A model generated the notes under the pieces. The model was not told the origin of the DNA, searched no databases, and worked only from the letters and a program-made list of their open reading frames with translations. This document shows positions 35,056 to 43,296 of a stretch of 64,000 nucleotides of DNA, piece by piece. This stretch comes from JBDROU01 sp043809745 [NCBI: bacterium] (GTDB taxonomy: Bacteria > Elusimicrobiota > JBDRMW01), in contig JBDROU010000067.1 in the NCBI GenBank assembly GCA_043809745.1, positions 10,080-74,079 on the forward strand, read 5' to 3'. A program made the translations under genes and the position numbers. The first letter of the stretch is position 1; each line of letters starts with the position of its first letter.

Positions 35056-35994
35056 TTATCCTTTATTGATCTGTTTATTCGTCAGCTTCAATACTTCCCA
35101 TGCTAACTCAAGCGCATCCCTGCCATGCGTTCCTGCTACAAGCGGTTTTCTACCTGTTTCGCAGCAATTAATAAAATGTTCTAATTCCATCCTTAATGGT
35201 TCAATTTTTGCCAGTCTTGGTTTTTTTATCTTCACATCAGAAAGGCTTTTTATTTTCGAATTCCCTTTAAGATATATTTTTACGGAAGGTTTTGCGCAAT
35301 CAATAGATACATAGGATTCTTCCTGAAAAATTCTTATTCTTCTGTACGGTTTAAAAGTTATGCGGCTTGCAGAAAGATCAGCAACGGCTCCGTTCTTAAA
35401 CCTTAATCTTACCTTTGCTATATCCTCAAAATCGGTCAATAGTTTTCCAGCCAGCGCTTCCACTGAAACTATTTCAGATTGTATCAAAAATAAAACTATA
35501 TCCAGATCATGTATCATTAAATCCAACACTACCCCAACCGAAGTTGCTCTAGCATGAAAAGGACCAAGCCTGTTTACCTCAATTAATATTGGCTTTGAAA
35601 TATGTTTTTGTGCTTCAATAATTGCAGGATTGAATCTTTCCACATGTCCGATTTGAAGGGTTAAACTCTCTTTCTGCGCTATCTCGATTAGGTCTTCAGC
35701 TTCTTGAACTGTTGTTGTAAATGGCTTTTCTACCAAACAGTGAATTTTATTACCAAGCAATATCTTGGCTACAGCATAATGAAGAGGCGTCGGTAAAGAT
35801 ACAATACATGCATCAACATTTCCTAAAACATCAGAAATAGTTGTGCTGAATTTACATTTAAATTGATTTGCTAGTTTTTCTATCGCAGGATTAATATCTA
35901 CAAGATACTCAAACTTAACATCAGGCAGGCTGCTTAATATGCGAGCATGATGCTTGCCTAAACTTCCAACCCCAATAACCGCACACTTAAGCAT
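35056..35994 (-). CDS. Gfo/Idh/MocA oxidoreductase; GnnA candidate (UDP-GlcNAc 3-dehydrogenase)
   Basis: A 312-aa NAD(P)-dependent oxidoreductase. The start is put at ATG 35994 (MLKCAVIGVG), which has AGAGG 7 nt upstream and begins right after the lpxI stop; a longer frame overlaps lpxI. The Rossmann motif is VIGVGSLGKHHARI, and the Gfo/Idh/MocA core has LVEKPFTTTVQEAEDLI and LDLMIHDLDIVLFL. In some bacteria (for example Acidithiobacillus) a family member, GnnA, between lpxA and lpxB helps make the 3-amino analogue of UDP-GlcNAc for amide-linked lipid A. Position between lpxA-lpxI and lpxB suggests the same here, but the partner aminotransferase GnnB is not in the window. Confidence 0.82.
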   Translation of the reverse strand: MLKCAVIGVGSLGKHHARILSSLPDVKFEYLVDINPAIEKLANQFKCKFSTTISDVLGNVDACIVSLPTPLHYAVAKILLGNKIHCLVEKPFTTTVQEAEDLIEIAQKESLTLQIGHVERFNPAIIEAQKHISKPILIEVNRLGPFHARATSVGVVLDLMIHDLDIVLFLIQSEIVSVEALAGKLLTDFEDIAKVRLRFKNGAVADLSASRITFKPYRRIRIFQEESYVSIDCAKPSVKIYLKGNSKIKSLSDVKIKKPRLAKIEPLRMELEHFINCCETGRKPLVAGTHGRDALELAWEVLKLTNKQINKG

Positions 35995-35995
35995 A

Positions 35996-36835
35996 CTAGA
36001 CCTCTTTATCCGATACCCCATAAATACAGATTTTGTGTTTATCGGCTTTTTTAATCATTTCCTCTTTTTCCAAAAATAAGGTCTTAAAAGCATCGAATGC
36101 CAAAACACGCCCGCCAATTTTAATCATCGAATCAAGTGTTCTTAAACCTAATACCGGCACATCAAATCTAAGATCCTGATTAGGCTTAGAGACCTTCATA
36201 ACCACAACCTGGCTCGGTTCATTAGATTTGACAATATGTGATCCGGCCCTTATTATACATTCATCAGTACCTTCAATTGCTTCTAACGCCAGGACAGCCC
36301 TATCCTTTACTACTATAGTTTGGCCTATATCAAGCCCTGCAAGTTGTTTAGCAATCCTGAAGCCAAATGCAATATCTGACAGCTCGTCTTTAGTTGGTTT
36401 TGAATTATTTATTATACCTGATCCCGGGAAATAATCCTTTAGATAAATCGTCGAGGGTAGAAGATCAATTCCCTCTTTCTTAAACTCATCCGCGACAGCT
36501 CTAAGTATAGAATCAGCTCTCTTATCTTTTGAATTTCGTAATATTCTCAAAGCAGTTGTATCAAGGAACAGTCCATAATACAACTTTTTGTGTTTAACCT
36601 GGCCGGCCATTACCACCTGCTTGATTTCTTCTTTTTTAAGTATCCTGATTGTTTTTCCTATACTGCCAATCGGCGACCAGTATAGTTTATCCACGTGTTT
36701 TTCCAAATCCGGATCAGCCTCACCTTCAAGCGCCACCGCAACTACCTCGTGCCCTTTCTCTCTGGCACACTTTGCAAAATGATAAGGAAATTTTCCATTA
36801 CCAGCAATCAAACCTAATTTCTTTGTAAAACTCAT
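35996..36835 (-). CDS. lpxI: UDP-2,3-diacylglucosamine pyrophosphatase LpxI
   Basis: A 279-aa LpxI (DUF1009) enzyme that hydrolyses UDP-2,3-diacylglucosamine to lipid X, replacing LpxH. It begins GLIAGNGKFPYHFAKCAREKG, with VVMAGQVKHKKLY, DLLPSTIYLKDYFPG, DIGQTIVVKDRAVLALEAIEGTDECIIRAG and a C-terminal RFDVPVLGLRTLDSM. The ATG at 36835 is preferred over a TTG at 36841. It is between lpxA and the Gfo/Idh gene, at the right place in the pathway. LpxI rather than LpxH is typical of several non-proteobacterial and alphaproteobacterial lineages. Confidence 0.93.
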   Translation of the reverse strand: MSFTKKLGLIAGNGKFPYHFAKCAREKGHEVVAVALEGEADPDLEKHVDKLYWSPIGSIGKTIRILKKEEIKQVVMAGQVKHKKLYYGLFLDTTALRILRNSKDKRADSILRAVADEFKKEGIDLLPSTIYLKDYFPGSGIINNSKPTKDELSDIAFGFRIAKQLAGLDIGQTIVVKDRAVLALEAIEGTDECIIRAGSHIVKSNEPSQVVVMKVSKPNQDLRFDVPVLGLRTLDSMIKIGGRVLAFDAFKTLFLEKEEMIKKADKHKICIYGVSDKEV

Positions 36836-36841
36836 ATTCAA

Positions 36842-37645
36842 TTATACCAATTGTTCTTGATCCACTGACATATTCTTAGTTCTAGCGGAGCAAATGCCTC
36901 TTTTTGAGTTCTCAACAAAACAAATCATTTCTTGAACCTCTTCAATCTGATCATACTTCCTGAGCAGTAGAATAGATTCGTTTATAGGTCTGTCTGAAAG
37001 AAAAAGAGTTCTATAAGCATTCTTGATTGCTTGTACTTTAGAGTTAGTAAGCTTCTTTCTCTTAAGTCCGATTATGTTGATACCGACAAGCTTCATTCGA
37101 TCGCCTGATCCAAGTACGTACGGCGGTACATCCAGAGGGATCATTGAACCGGCGCCAATCATAGCGGATCTTCCTATATGAACAAACTGATGCACACCAA
37201 CAAGCCCGCCCAGTATAACATCATCATCGACACGGACATGACCGGCAAGGGCAACACTGTTAGCCAGAATAACCTGGTTGCCAATTATGCAGTCGTGAGC
37301 CACATGAGAATACGCCATAAATAAACAACGTGCACCAATTTTTGTTACTCCCGAAGAAGCTGTACCTCTATTCAAAGTTGCAAATTCTCGTATAATCGTA
37401 TTATCACCTACAATCAACTTTGTTTCTTCATCATTATATTTCAAATCCTGAGGCGCGCATCCAACAGAAGCTCCAGAGAATATTCTGCAACCACTTCCAA
37501 TTTCTGAATATTCAATAACCGCATGTGGATGCACAACTACATTTGATTTTATTATTGTTTTTGGACCGATTACCGCATATGGACCAATTTCTGCTGACGG
37601 ATCTATCTGGACGGATTTATCTATTATTGCTGTGGAATGAATCAT
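36842..37645 (-). CDS. lpxA: UDP-N-acetylglucosamine acyltransferase LpxA
   Basis: A 267-aa left-handed parallel beta-helix acyltransferase, first step of lipid A synthesis. Hexapeptide repeats run through residues 1-190. The catalytic His is H117 in SHVAHDC. Gly188 in VGINIIGLKRK aligns with the acyl-chain ruler Gly173 of E. coli LpxA, which would allow a long (about C14) chain, although this is an inference from alignment by eye. AAAGGG stands 5 nt before the ATG. It follows fabZ by 11 bp. Confidence 0.95.
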   Translation of the reverse strand: MIHSTAIIDKSVQIDPSAEIGPYAVIGPKTIIKSNVVVHPHAVIEYSEIGSGCRIFSGASVGCAPQDLKYNDEETKLIVGDNTIIREFATLNRGTASSGVTKIGARCLFMAYSHVAHDCIIGNQVILANSVALAGHVRVDDDVILGGLVGVHQFVHIGRSAMIGAGSMIPLDVPPYVLGSGDRMKLVGINIIGLKRKKLTNSKVQAIKNAYRTLFLSDRPINESILLLRKYDQIEEVQEMICFVENSKRGICSARTKNMSVDQEQLV

Positions 37646-37656
37646 GATATCCCTTT

Positions 37657-38124
37657 CTACTGACTTTTATCTGTAAGCACAAACATGAATTCAGCTTCCG
37701 TAACTAATTCTTCATTTACAAAAGCTTCACCTCTAATCTTCCCGCCCCTCTCCCTGGCTCTTAAAACATCAACTCTTAACTCCAAAATATCCCCAGGAAA
37801 CACCGGCTTTCTGAACTTAGCATTATTTATTGACATAAAAAAAGCTAATTTATCACTTAACTCTGGATGGGATAAGAATAAAACACATGATGTTTGCGCT
37901 AATGCTTCTATTATTAACACTCCCGGCATTATAGGATAACCGGGAAAATGACCTCTGAAAAAATCCTCTTTCCCGCTTAAATGCTTATATCCCACTGCCT
38001 TTTTTGATTCTTCTATAACCTTTACTTGATCAATCATCAGCATCGGATCCCGGTGAGGAATTATGCTGATAATTTCCTCCACCTCTAATATTCTTCCAAC
38101 AATAGATTGTTCTTGCTTTTGCAC
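37657..38124 (-). CDS. fabZ: 3-hydroxyacyl-ACP dehydratase FabZ
   Basis: A 155-aa hotdog-fold dehydratase. The helix-strand core has PHRDPMLMIDQV, the catalytic His59 in HFPGYPIMPG and Glu73 in IEALAQ. It competes with LpxA and LpxD for R-3-hydroxyacyl-ACP and so its presence in the lpx operon balances lipid A against membrane lipid. The start is GTG 38124 with AGGGGG 8 nt upstream. It is a separate gene here, not fused to LpxC as in some lineages. Confidence 0.95.
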   Translation of the reverse strand: MQKQEQSIVGRILEVEEIISIIPHRDPMLMIDQVKVIEESKKAVGYKHLSGKEDFFRGHFPGYPIMPGVLIIEALAQTSCVLFLSHPELSDKLAFFMSINNAKFRKPVFPGDILELRVDVLRARERGGKIRGEAFVNEELVTEAEFMFVLTDKSQ

Positions 38125-38175
38125 AGATATATCCCCCTATTAATTAGTTATTATTTTCCGAATCTGTTATTTATC

Positions 38176-39024
38176 CTATCCTGAAACCTGATACTTTTGA
38201 AATATAGCCTTTACGAAATTAATGTTATGCTCATGCCCCGGCCTGACAGCCTTTATATGAGCTTTTATTGGCCTGCCCAACAAATAAAGATCTCCCATTA
38301 AATCCAGAATCTTATGCCGGATGAACTCATCCTGATACCTTAAGCCATTATTTTTGGAATAGATTTTATCCATTCCTATAACAACCGCGTTGTCTAATGA
38401 CCCGCCTTTGGCAAGGCCGCTCTTTTTAAGAGTCTCTATCTCATAATCAAAGCAAAATGTCCTTGCGTTTGACAGCTGTTCGATAAATGTCTTCTCATCC
38501 ACATTAATTTCAAAACGCTGAGATTTTATAAATGGATGATTGTAGATAATCTCTGCTTCTATCTTTAAGCCATCAAATTTATTTGCAGTAATAACAGTAT
38601 CTCCGTTTTTATAATGAACCTCTTTATCAATAACCAGGTAGTCTTTTTCTACCTCTTGATCAACAATGCCGGCTTCTTGAATTATATTAACAAAAGAAGC
38701 GGCGCTTCCATCAGCAACCGGCGGTTCATTCCCATCTATATGAATCTCGATATTATCGATTCCCATTCCGTAAAAAGCCGCAAGCAGATGTTCAACAGTA
38801 TGAATATGAACGGTATCATTTCCAATTGTTGTCCCTCTCATAATCCCTATTACGTTTTCATAAGTAGCAAGTATAGGCGCGGCTTCGGGAAAATCCTCCC
38901 TGAAAAAACGAATACCATAATTTGCGGGAGACGGTTTTAACGTAATCCTGGTTATATTGCCGGTATGCAATCCAATTCCTTTGAAAAAAATATTTTTTGC
39001 GATTGTTTTCTGTGTATCACTCAC
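38176..39024 (-). CDS. lpxC: UDP-3-O-acyl-N-acetylglucosamine deacetylase LpxC
   Basis: A zinc amidase of 282 aa and the committed step of lipid A synthesis. Zinc ligands are in HTVEH (75-79 with the chosen start; His79 as in E. coli), and in [14 protein letters not shown] nearer the C-terminus; [13 protein letters not shown] is also present. The start is GTG 39024 because AGGAG lies 5 nt upstream; the longer GTG at 39030 is within the ribosome site. It overlaps lpxD by 8 bp. A 51-bp gap separates it from fabZ. Confidence 0.93.
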   Translation of the reverse strand: MSDTQKTIAKNIFFKGIGLHTGNITRITLKPSPANYGIRFFREDFPEAAPILATYENVIGIMRGTTIGNDTVHIHTVEHLLAAFYGMGIDNIEIHIDGNEPPVADGSAASFVNIIQEAGIVDQEVEKDYLVIDKEVHYKNGDTVITANKFDGLKIEAEIIYNHPFIKSQRFEINVDEKTFIEQLSNARTFCFDYEIETLKKSGLAKGGSLDNAVVIGMDKIYSKNNGLRYQDEFIRHKILDLMGDLYLLGRPIKAHIKAVRPGHEHNINFVKAIFQKYQVSG

Positions 39025-40054
39025 GATCACTCCTGCTTAATCTATTTATTATTTTTGGCAGTTTATACGTGGCTGCGATTATTTTCATCATCTCCCTGTG
39101 AGGCCTTGCAGGAAATCCGGATACCATTGAATCCGATGGAATATCCCCAATAATGCCGGATCTTGCTCCGGCCACTACTCTATCTCCGATATTTAAATGG
39201 CCGGCTACACCAGCCTGCCCCGCTAATGTGACATTATTTCCTACCTTTGTTGACCCGGAGATTCCTACCAATGCTACTATAACGCAATTTTTGCCGATAG
39301 TTACATTATGAGCTATATGAACCAGATTGTCTATTTTGGTGCCAGCACCTATACGCGTTTTACCTATCGTTGCCCTGTCGATAACCGAATTTGCTCCAAC
39401 CTCAACATCATCTTCAATATAAACAATGCCAACCTGAGGTATCTTTACTTGAACACCTTTTTCTTCAGCATAACCAAAACCATCAGATCCTATAACAACA
39501 CCGCTCTGCAAGATTATATTATTTTCAAGAATACATCCATTCCCAATTACAACATTCGGGTATAAAATACAGTTTTTCCCAATCTTTGCATTGCTGCCGA
39601 TAAATACACGCGGGTAGATTACCGTTCCGGTTCCAATCCCAACTCCTGCCTCAATAACACTAAAATCACCGACGCTGATGCCATCTGCCAGTTCAGCTCC
39701 CTCTGAAATACTTGCTTTTTTTGAGATACCGCTGATACTAACTTTGGTATCTTGTAATTTCAGCAACTTACTCAATGCAATTTGAGGATTTTTTACAACC
39801 AAAAACACTTTTTTAAGGTTATCCAACTCTTTCTTAGGAATGTTATTAAATAATTTTTCCGCTATTAGAACGACCAACGCTTTTGTACAACCCAGATTCT
39901 TAAGATATTTGGGATTTGACAAAAATGTTAACTCCTTCTCATTTGCCTCATCCAGCGTATTAACATTCTCTACAGTTAGCTTATCTATAGAAAAATCTAT
40001 TTTCGCTGCATCTATCCTTCCTTCTACAATTTGGCAAATTTCAGCTAATTTCAT
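39017..40054 (-). CDS. lpxD: UDP-3-O-(3-hydroxyacyl)glucosamine N-acyltransferase LpxD
   Basis: A 345-aa acyltransferase. An N-terminal uridine-binding domain (1-100) is followed by a left-handed beta-helix of hexapeptide repeats (about 105-310) with the catalytic His in [11 protein letters not shown]-terminal helix ([19 protein letters not shown]) completes the fold. It adds the second acyl chain in lipid A synthesis. AGGG stands upstream of the ATG. It is followed, with an 8-bp overlap, by lpxC, and preceded by skp 14 bp upstream. Confidence 0.95.
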   Translation of the reverse strand: MKLAEICQIVEGRIDAAKIDFSIDKLTVENVNTLDEANEKELTFLSNPKYLKNLGCTKALVVLIAEKLFNNIPKKELDNLKKVFLVVKNPQIALSKLLKLQDTKVSISGISKKASISEGAELADGISVGDFSVIEAGVGIGTGTVIYPRVFIGSNAKIGKNCILYPNVVIGNGCILENNIILQSGVVIGSDGFGYAEEKGVQVKIPQVGIVYIEDDVEVGANSVIDRATIGKTRIGAGTKIDNLVHIAHNVTIGKNCVIVALVGISGSTKVGNNVTLAGQAGVAGHLNIGDRVVAGARSGIIGDIPSDSMVSGFPARPHREMMKIIAATYKLPKIINRLSRSDRE

Positions 40055-40068
40055 TTAAAACCAACCCT

Positions 40069-40830
40069 CTATTTTTTCCCGGAAAGACGATCTACTAACT
40101 TTTGAGTTAAATCAATATTCGGCTTCCCATATAAAACATTATTTTTGTCAACAATAATCTCTATACCTTCTTCACCAGCTAATTCCTGAAGAACAACATA
40201 TATCTTCCCCATAACCTGCTGACGAAATGAAATATGCAATTCCTGAATCTCTATATTAGATTCCTCTTTCAAATTAGCTAATTCTCCTGATTTCTCTTCC
40301 AACTCTTTTTTCTTCTCTTCCAGTACTTTTGGATCAACTATTACTGATGCGGTTGAGGTGCTTTTATCAACTTCTTGAGAAACTGCTTTATCTTGGTTTT
40401 GTTTTTCAATAATGGCTGATTCATCATCCTGATTCGCTTCAATTTCTGCTTCAATATCCTGCGCAGTTTCAGCAGTTTGCGTTGATTCTGTTAAGATAAA
40501 TCCATCCATTGACGGTTCAGGTTGAGTCTTTTTTTCCTCTTGCCTGTTTGTTACTCGTGAGGCATCAATCTCAGCTTGAAGTTTTGCAACTTCCTCTTCT
40601 TTAAGCTTTAGCTTCTCTTCAATCTCACCCACTTTTTTTTCGAATTCCTTTTGTTTGCGCTGCGTTTCTGGAAAGTTGTCTAGTACTTTTGACATATCAA
40701 CTATGGCAAATGTATTAGTTGCTGCTCCGTCACTGCTAAGAGTCTTTGTAAGAGGAATTTCAACCGCATATAAAGCAAATGGAAATACTAATAGTATTAT
40801 ACTTAGAATCAAACGATTTTTAATAAACAT
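40069..40830 (-). CDS. skp: Periplasmic chaperone Skp/OmpH with long acidic insert
   Basis: A 253-aa protein with the Skp/OmpH fold. The start at ATG 40830 has GGGGG 6 nt upstream. A signal peptide (about residues 1-22) is followed by FAIVDMSKVLDNFPETQRKQ, a coiled-coil tentacle (EEKLKLKEEEVAKLQAEI) and a C-terminal YVVLQELAGEEGIEIIVDKNNVLY. Between the two coiled-coil arms there is an acidic, Gln/Glu/Thr-rich region of about 70 residues not seen in ordinary Skp (about 160 aa). It would chaperone barrel proteins to BamA, encoded just upstream. Confidence 0.88.
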   Translation of the reverse strand: MFIKNRLILSIILLVFPFALYAVEIPLTKTLSSDGAATNTFAIVDMSKVLDNFPETQRKQKEFEKKVGEIEEKLKLKEEEVAKLQAEIDASRVTNRQEEKKTQPEPSMDGFILTESTQTAETAQDIEAEIEANQDDESAIIEKQNQDKAVSQEVDKSTSTASVIVDPKVLEEKKKELEEKSGELANLKEESNIEIQELHISFRQQVMGKIYVVLQELAGEEGIEIIVDKNNVLYGKPNIDLTQKLVDRLSGKK

Positions 40831-40900
40831 AATTTCCCCCATATACTTTTTTGGTTATAAGCTGCTATAATAGTTAAGATTGTATTTATTTATAGCAAAT

Positions 40901-43201
40901 TTAGAATATATTTCCAATTGTAAAATAAAACTGGCTCAAATCCTCTCCTGGTTGATGATTTAATCCATAGCCCCAATCAAGTCTGATTGGAAACACGGGC
41001 GTTTTAAATCTTATTCCAAATCCAACACCGGCTTTCATATATTCATCTTGACTCCCTATTCTTAAGTCAACATCTTTTGAACTTCTCCAGGCATTTCCTA
41101 CATCTAAAAAAAACGCTCCCTGAAGAATAGTCCTTCGTTTTTCTTGGACAATTGGAAACTTGTATTCTGCATTCAGAACAGCCATTACGTTCCCGCCCTC
41201 AAAAGGCCCTATTTCACCCCTGTAATCATATCCTCTTATGGAGTCCGAACCGCCTACATAGAACCTCTCAAAAATAGGAACCTCTTTTGACGGCAGAAAA
41301 TGCTTAACCGCGCCGGTTTCTAAATTCAAAGAAAAAACAAACTTCCAGAAAGTAGGAAAAAACCAGGAGCTTTTCAATATCGGTTTGCAAAAATTAATAT
41401 CCCCGCCAAACGGCCCTCCTGCCACCTGAACAGCAAGGCTGTTCCTGGATCCGCGCGTAGGATCAAAGACATTATCCCTTGTATCCCTTACAATCTGGGG
41501 TGTAAGACTCGAGGTCACGTCATCACTAGCACTAATCTGATCAGCAAGGTCCTGATCAATATCAAAAACCCTAATATTTTCATAAGAATAATTAAAAAAC
41601 GCGGAATAAATGTCAGAAAATCTTGGCCCAACCCTGATACCGCCTCCTCTGCGTCTTTCCCTGTATGCCGTAGGATCATCACCATACTGCCTTCTTCTAA
41701 CCGTATCAAATATATCCACTCCGAAGCTAACCGGCTTATCGAAAATCCAAGGTTCTGTAAAACTTATATCGTAACTTTGCCTTCTTTCGCCAAATTCCCA
41801 CATCAAATTCAGCTTCTGAGCTCTTCCAAACAGATTTATATGAGATACAGACATAGTCCCCAATACCCCGTCAACTGATGAAAACCCGGCGCCGGCGGAT
41901 AAAACCCCAGGTTTGCCTTCTGTGACTTCAAATACCAGATCTGCTCTATCTAACGCCCTTGGCTGCTGAATATCTATCTGTACATCATCCATAAAGCCAA
42001 GATTCATAATTCTCTCAAAACTCCTTCTCACTTTAATAGCGCTAAATGGTTCACCTTCTTTAATTAATATCTCTCTTCTTATTACCTTCTCTTTAGTTGA
42101 AAGATTACCGTCAACATAAATCCGATCTACATAAACAACCTCATTTTCTCTAATCTCAAAAACAATATCTACTATTCCCTTTTCATCATCGGTTATTTTT
42201 TTCGCAGCCACATCAACGCGTAAATAACCCTTATTTGCGTATAATTCCTGAATATTTCTTATAGTATCCTGATAAGTCTCTTCTTTGAACAATCTATTAG
42301 TTTTTATCACAACGACATCTTTTAGCTCTTTTTCTGAATACACAGTATTACCGCTAAATTCATATGAATTAATTTTATATTTTCTGCCCTCATTTATTTC
42401 AAATTCAATAAAAAGGCCTGTTCTTTCCGCGTTGTAGCTGATTACAGGCTCTGTAATATTCACATTTAGAAATCCTCTGTTCTTGTAAAAATCATATATC
42501 TTAGCAATATCTAAATCCAAGTTTTCTTGTTTGAAAACTTTTTTCCTTTTGGTCTTCATCAATTTCTTTATTTTTTTTGTCTTATACTGAGTTACACCTA
42601 CCACTTTCACTTCTTTAATCAGTATCCTGTTGCCTTCAGTTATATAAAATGTTAATACTATTCTGCTTTCTTTCTTCTCACTTTCTTTGATGAAATGCTC
42701 AACTTCTACATCTGCATACCCTTTTTCTCTATATTTATCTTTTATTTTTTCTTCGTCGCTGGATAGGGTTATAGTATCTAGGCTCTCCCCAGCTTTGGAG
42801 TCGATCTCACCCCTTAAACTTGATTTTGAAAATTTCTTATTACCTATAAAAATAATTTTCTCAATCTTTGGCTTTTCAACAACAGCAAAAATCACTCTTA
42901 CAGCCGGAACTTCTCCATCATCAGTTTCTAAATCTTCAGTTTCAACTGCTACATCTTCAAAATAACCTAAATTAAATATCTTCTGCACATCTAATTTTAA
43001 AGTTTGCTCTGAAAACAAATCGCCCTTTCTGCTGTCTACCTGAGAAAGAATGGTTCGCTTCTTTATATAAGAATTTCCAGAAACCTCTATTTCCCGAATG
43101 ATTTTTATTTCTTCAGCAAATAATTTTGGAAAATTCCCAAATAAAACCGCCGCGGGAATCAACAAAAATACAATTATTTTTATGGTTTTCTCGTTAAACA
43201 T
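40901..43201 (-). CDS. bamA: Outer-membrane protein assembly factor BamA
   Basis: A 766-aa Omp85 protein that inserts beta-barrels into the outer membrane. A signal peptide (about 1-28) precedes five POTRA domains (from IREIEVSGNSYIKKRTI to about 425), each with the repeated V.F.GN.. pattern, then a 16-strand barrel with the RGYDYRGEIGPFEGG loop (VRGF/Y lid motif) and a terminal Phe. The ATG has no ribosome site, and a TTGATT-17-TATTAT promoter would start the RNA two nt upstream. It leads the bamA-skp-lpx operon. Confidence 0.95.
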   Translation of the reverse strand: MFNEKTIKIIVFLLIPAAVLFGNFPKLFAEEIKIIREIEVSGNSYIKKRTILSQVDSRKGDLFSEQTLKLDVQKIFNLGYFEDVAVETEDLETDDGEVPAVRVIFAVVEKPKIEKIIFIGNKKFSKSSLRGEIDSKAGESLDTITLSSDEEKIKDKYREKGYADVEVEHFIKESEKKESRIVLTFYITEGNRILIKEVKVVGVTQYKTKKIKKLMKTKRKKVFKQENLDLDIAKIYDFYKNRGFLNVNITEPVISYNAERTGLFIEFEINEGRKYKINSYEFSGNTVYSEKELKDVVVIKTNRLFKEETYQDTIRNIQELYANKGYLRVDVAAKKITDDEKGIVDIVFEIRENEVVYVDRIYVDGNLSTKEKVIRREILIKEGEPFSAIKVRRSFERIMNLGFMDDVQIDIQQPRALDRADLVFEVTEGKPGVLSAGAGFSSVDGVLGTMSVSHINLFGRAQKLNLMWEFGERRQSYDISFTEPWIFDKPVSFGVDIFDTVRRRQYGDDPTAYRERRRGGGIRVGPRFSDIYSAFFNYSYENIRVFDIDQDLADQISASDDVTSSLTPQIVRDTRDNVFDPTRGSRNSLAVQVAGGPFGGDINFCKPILKSSWFFPTFWKFVFSLNLETGAVKHFLPSKEVPIFERFYVGGSDSIRGYDYRGEIGPFEGGNVMAVLNAEYKFPIVQEKRRTILQGAFFLDVGNAWRSSKDVDLRIGSQDEYMKAGVGFGIRFKTPVFPIRLDWGYGLNHQPGEDLSQFYFTIGNIF

Positions 43202-43209
43202 AGATTAAT

Positions 43210-43238
43210 ATAATATTACAAATATCACTTAAAATCAA
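43210..43238 (-). promoter_or_regulatory. Promoter of bamA, near-leaderless
   Basis: TTGATT (43238-43233) and TATTAT (43215-43210) are spaced by 17 nt on the minus strand. Placing +1 seven bases after the -10 gives 43203, two bases before the bamA ATG at 43201. No Shine-Dalgarno is present. Confidence 0.6.
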
Positions 43239-43296
43239 TTTATTTTTTCCAGATATTTCTACTATTATAGAAGTTTATTGAAGAAAGGCATACAAT

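Noticed and set aside
40863-40897. TGCTATAA/TTATAGCA inverted repeat between bamA and skp
   Set aside because: Eight paired bases with a 19-nt loop and no T tract; could be chance in AT-rich DNA, and there is no evidence for termination.
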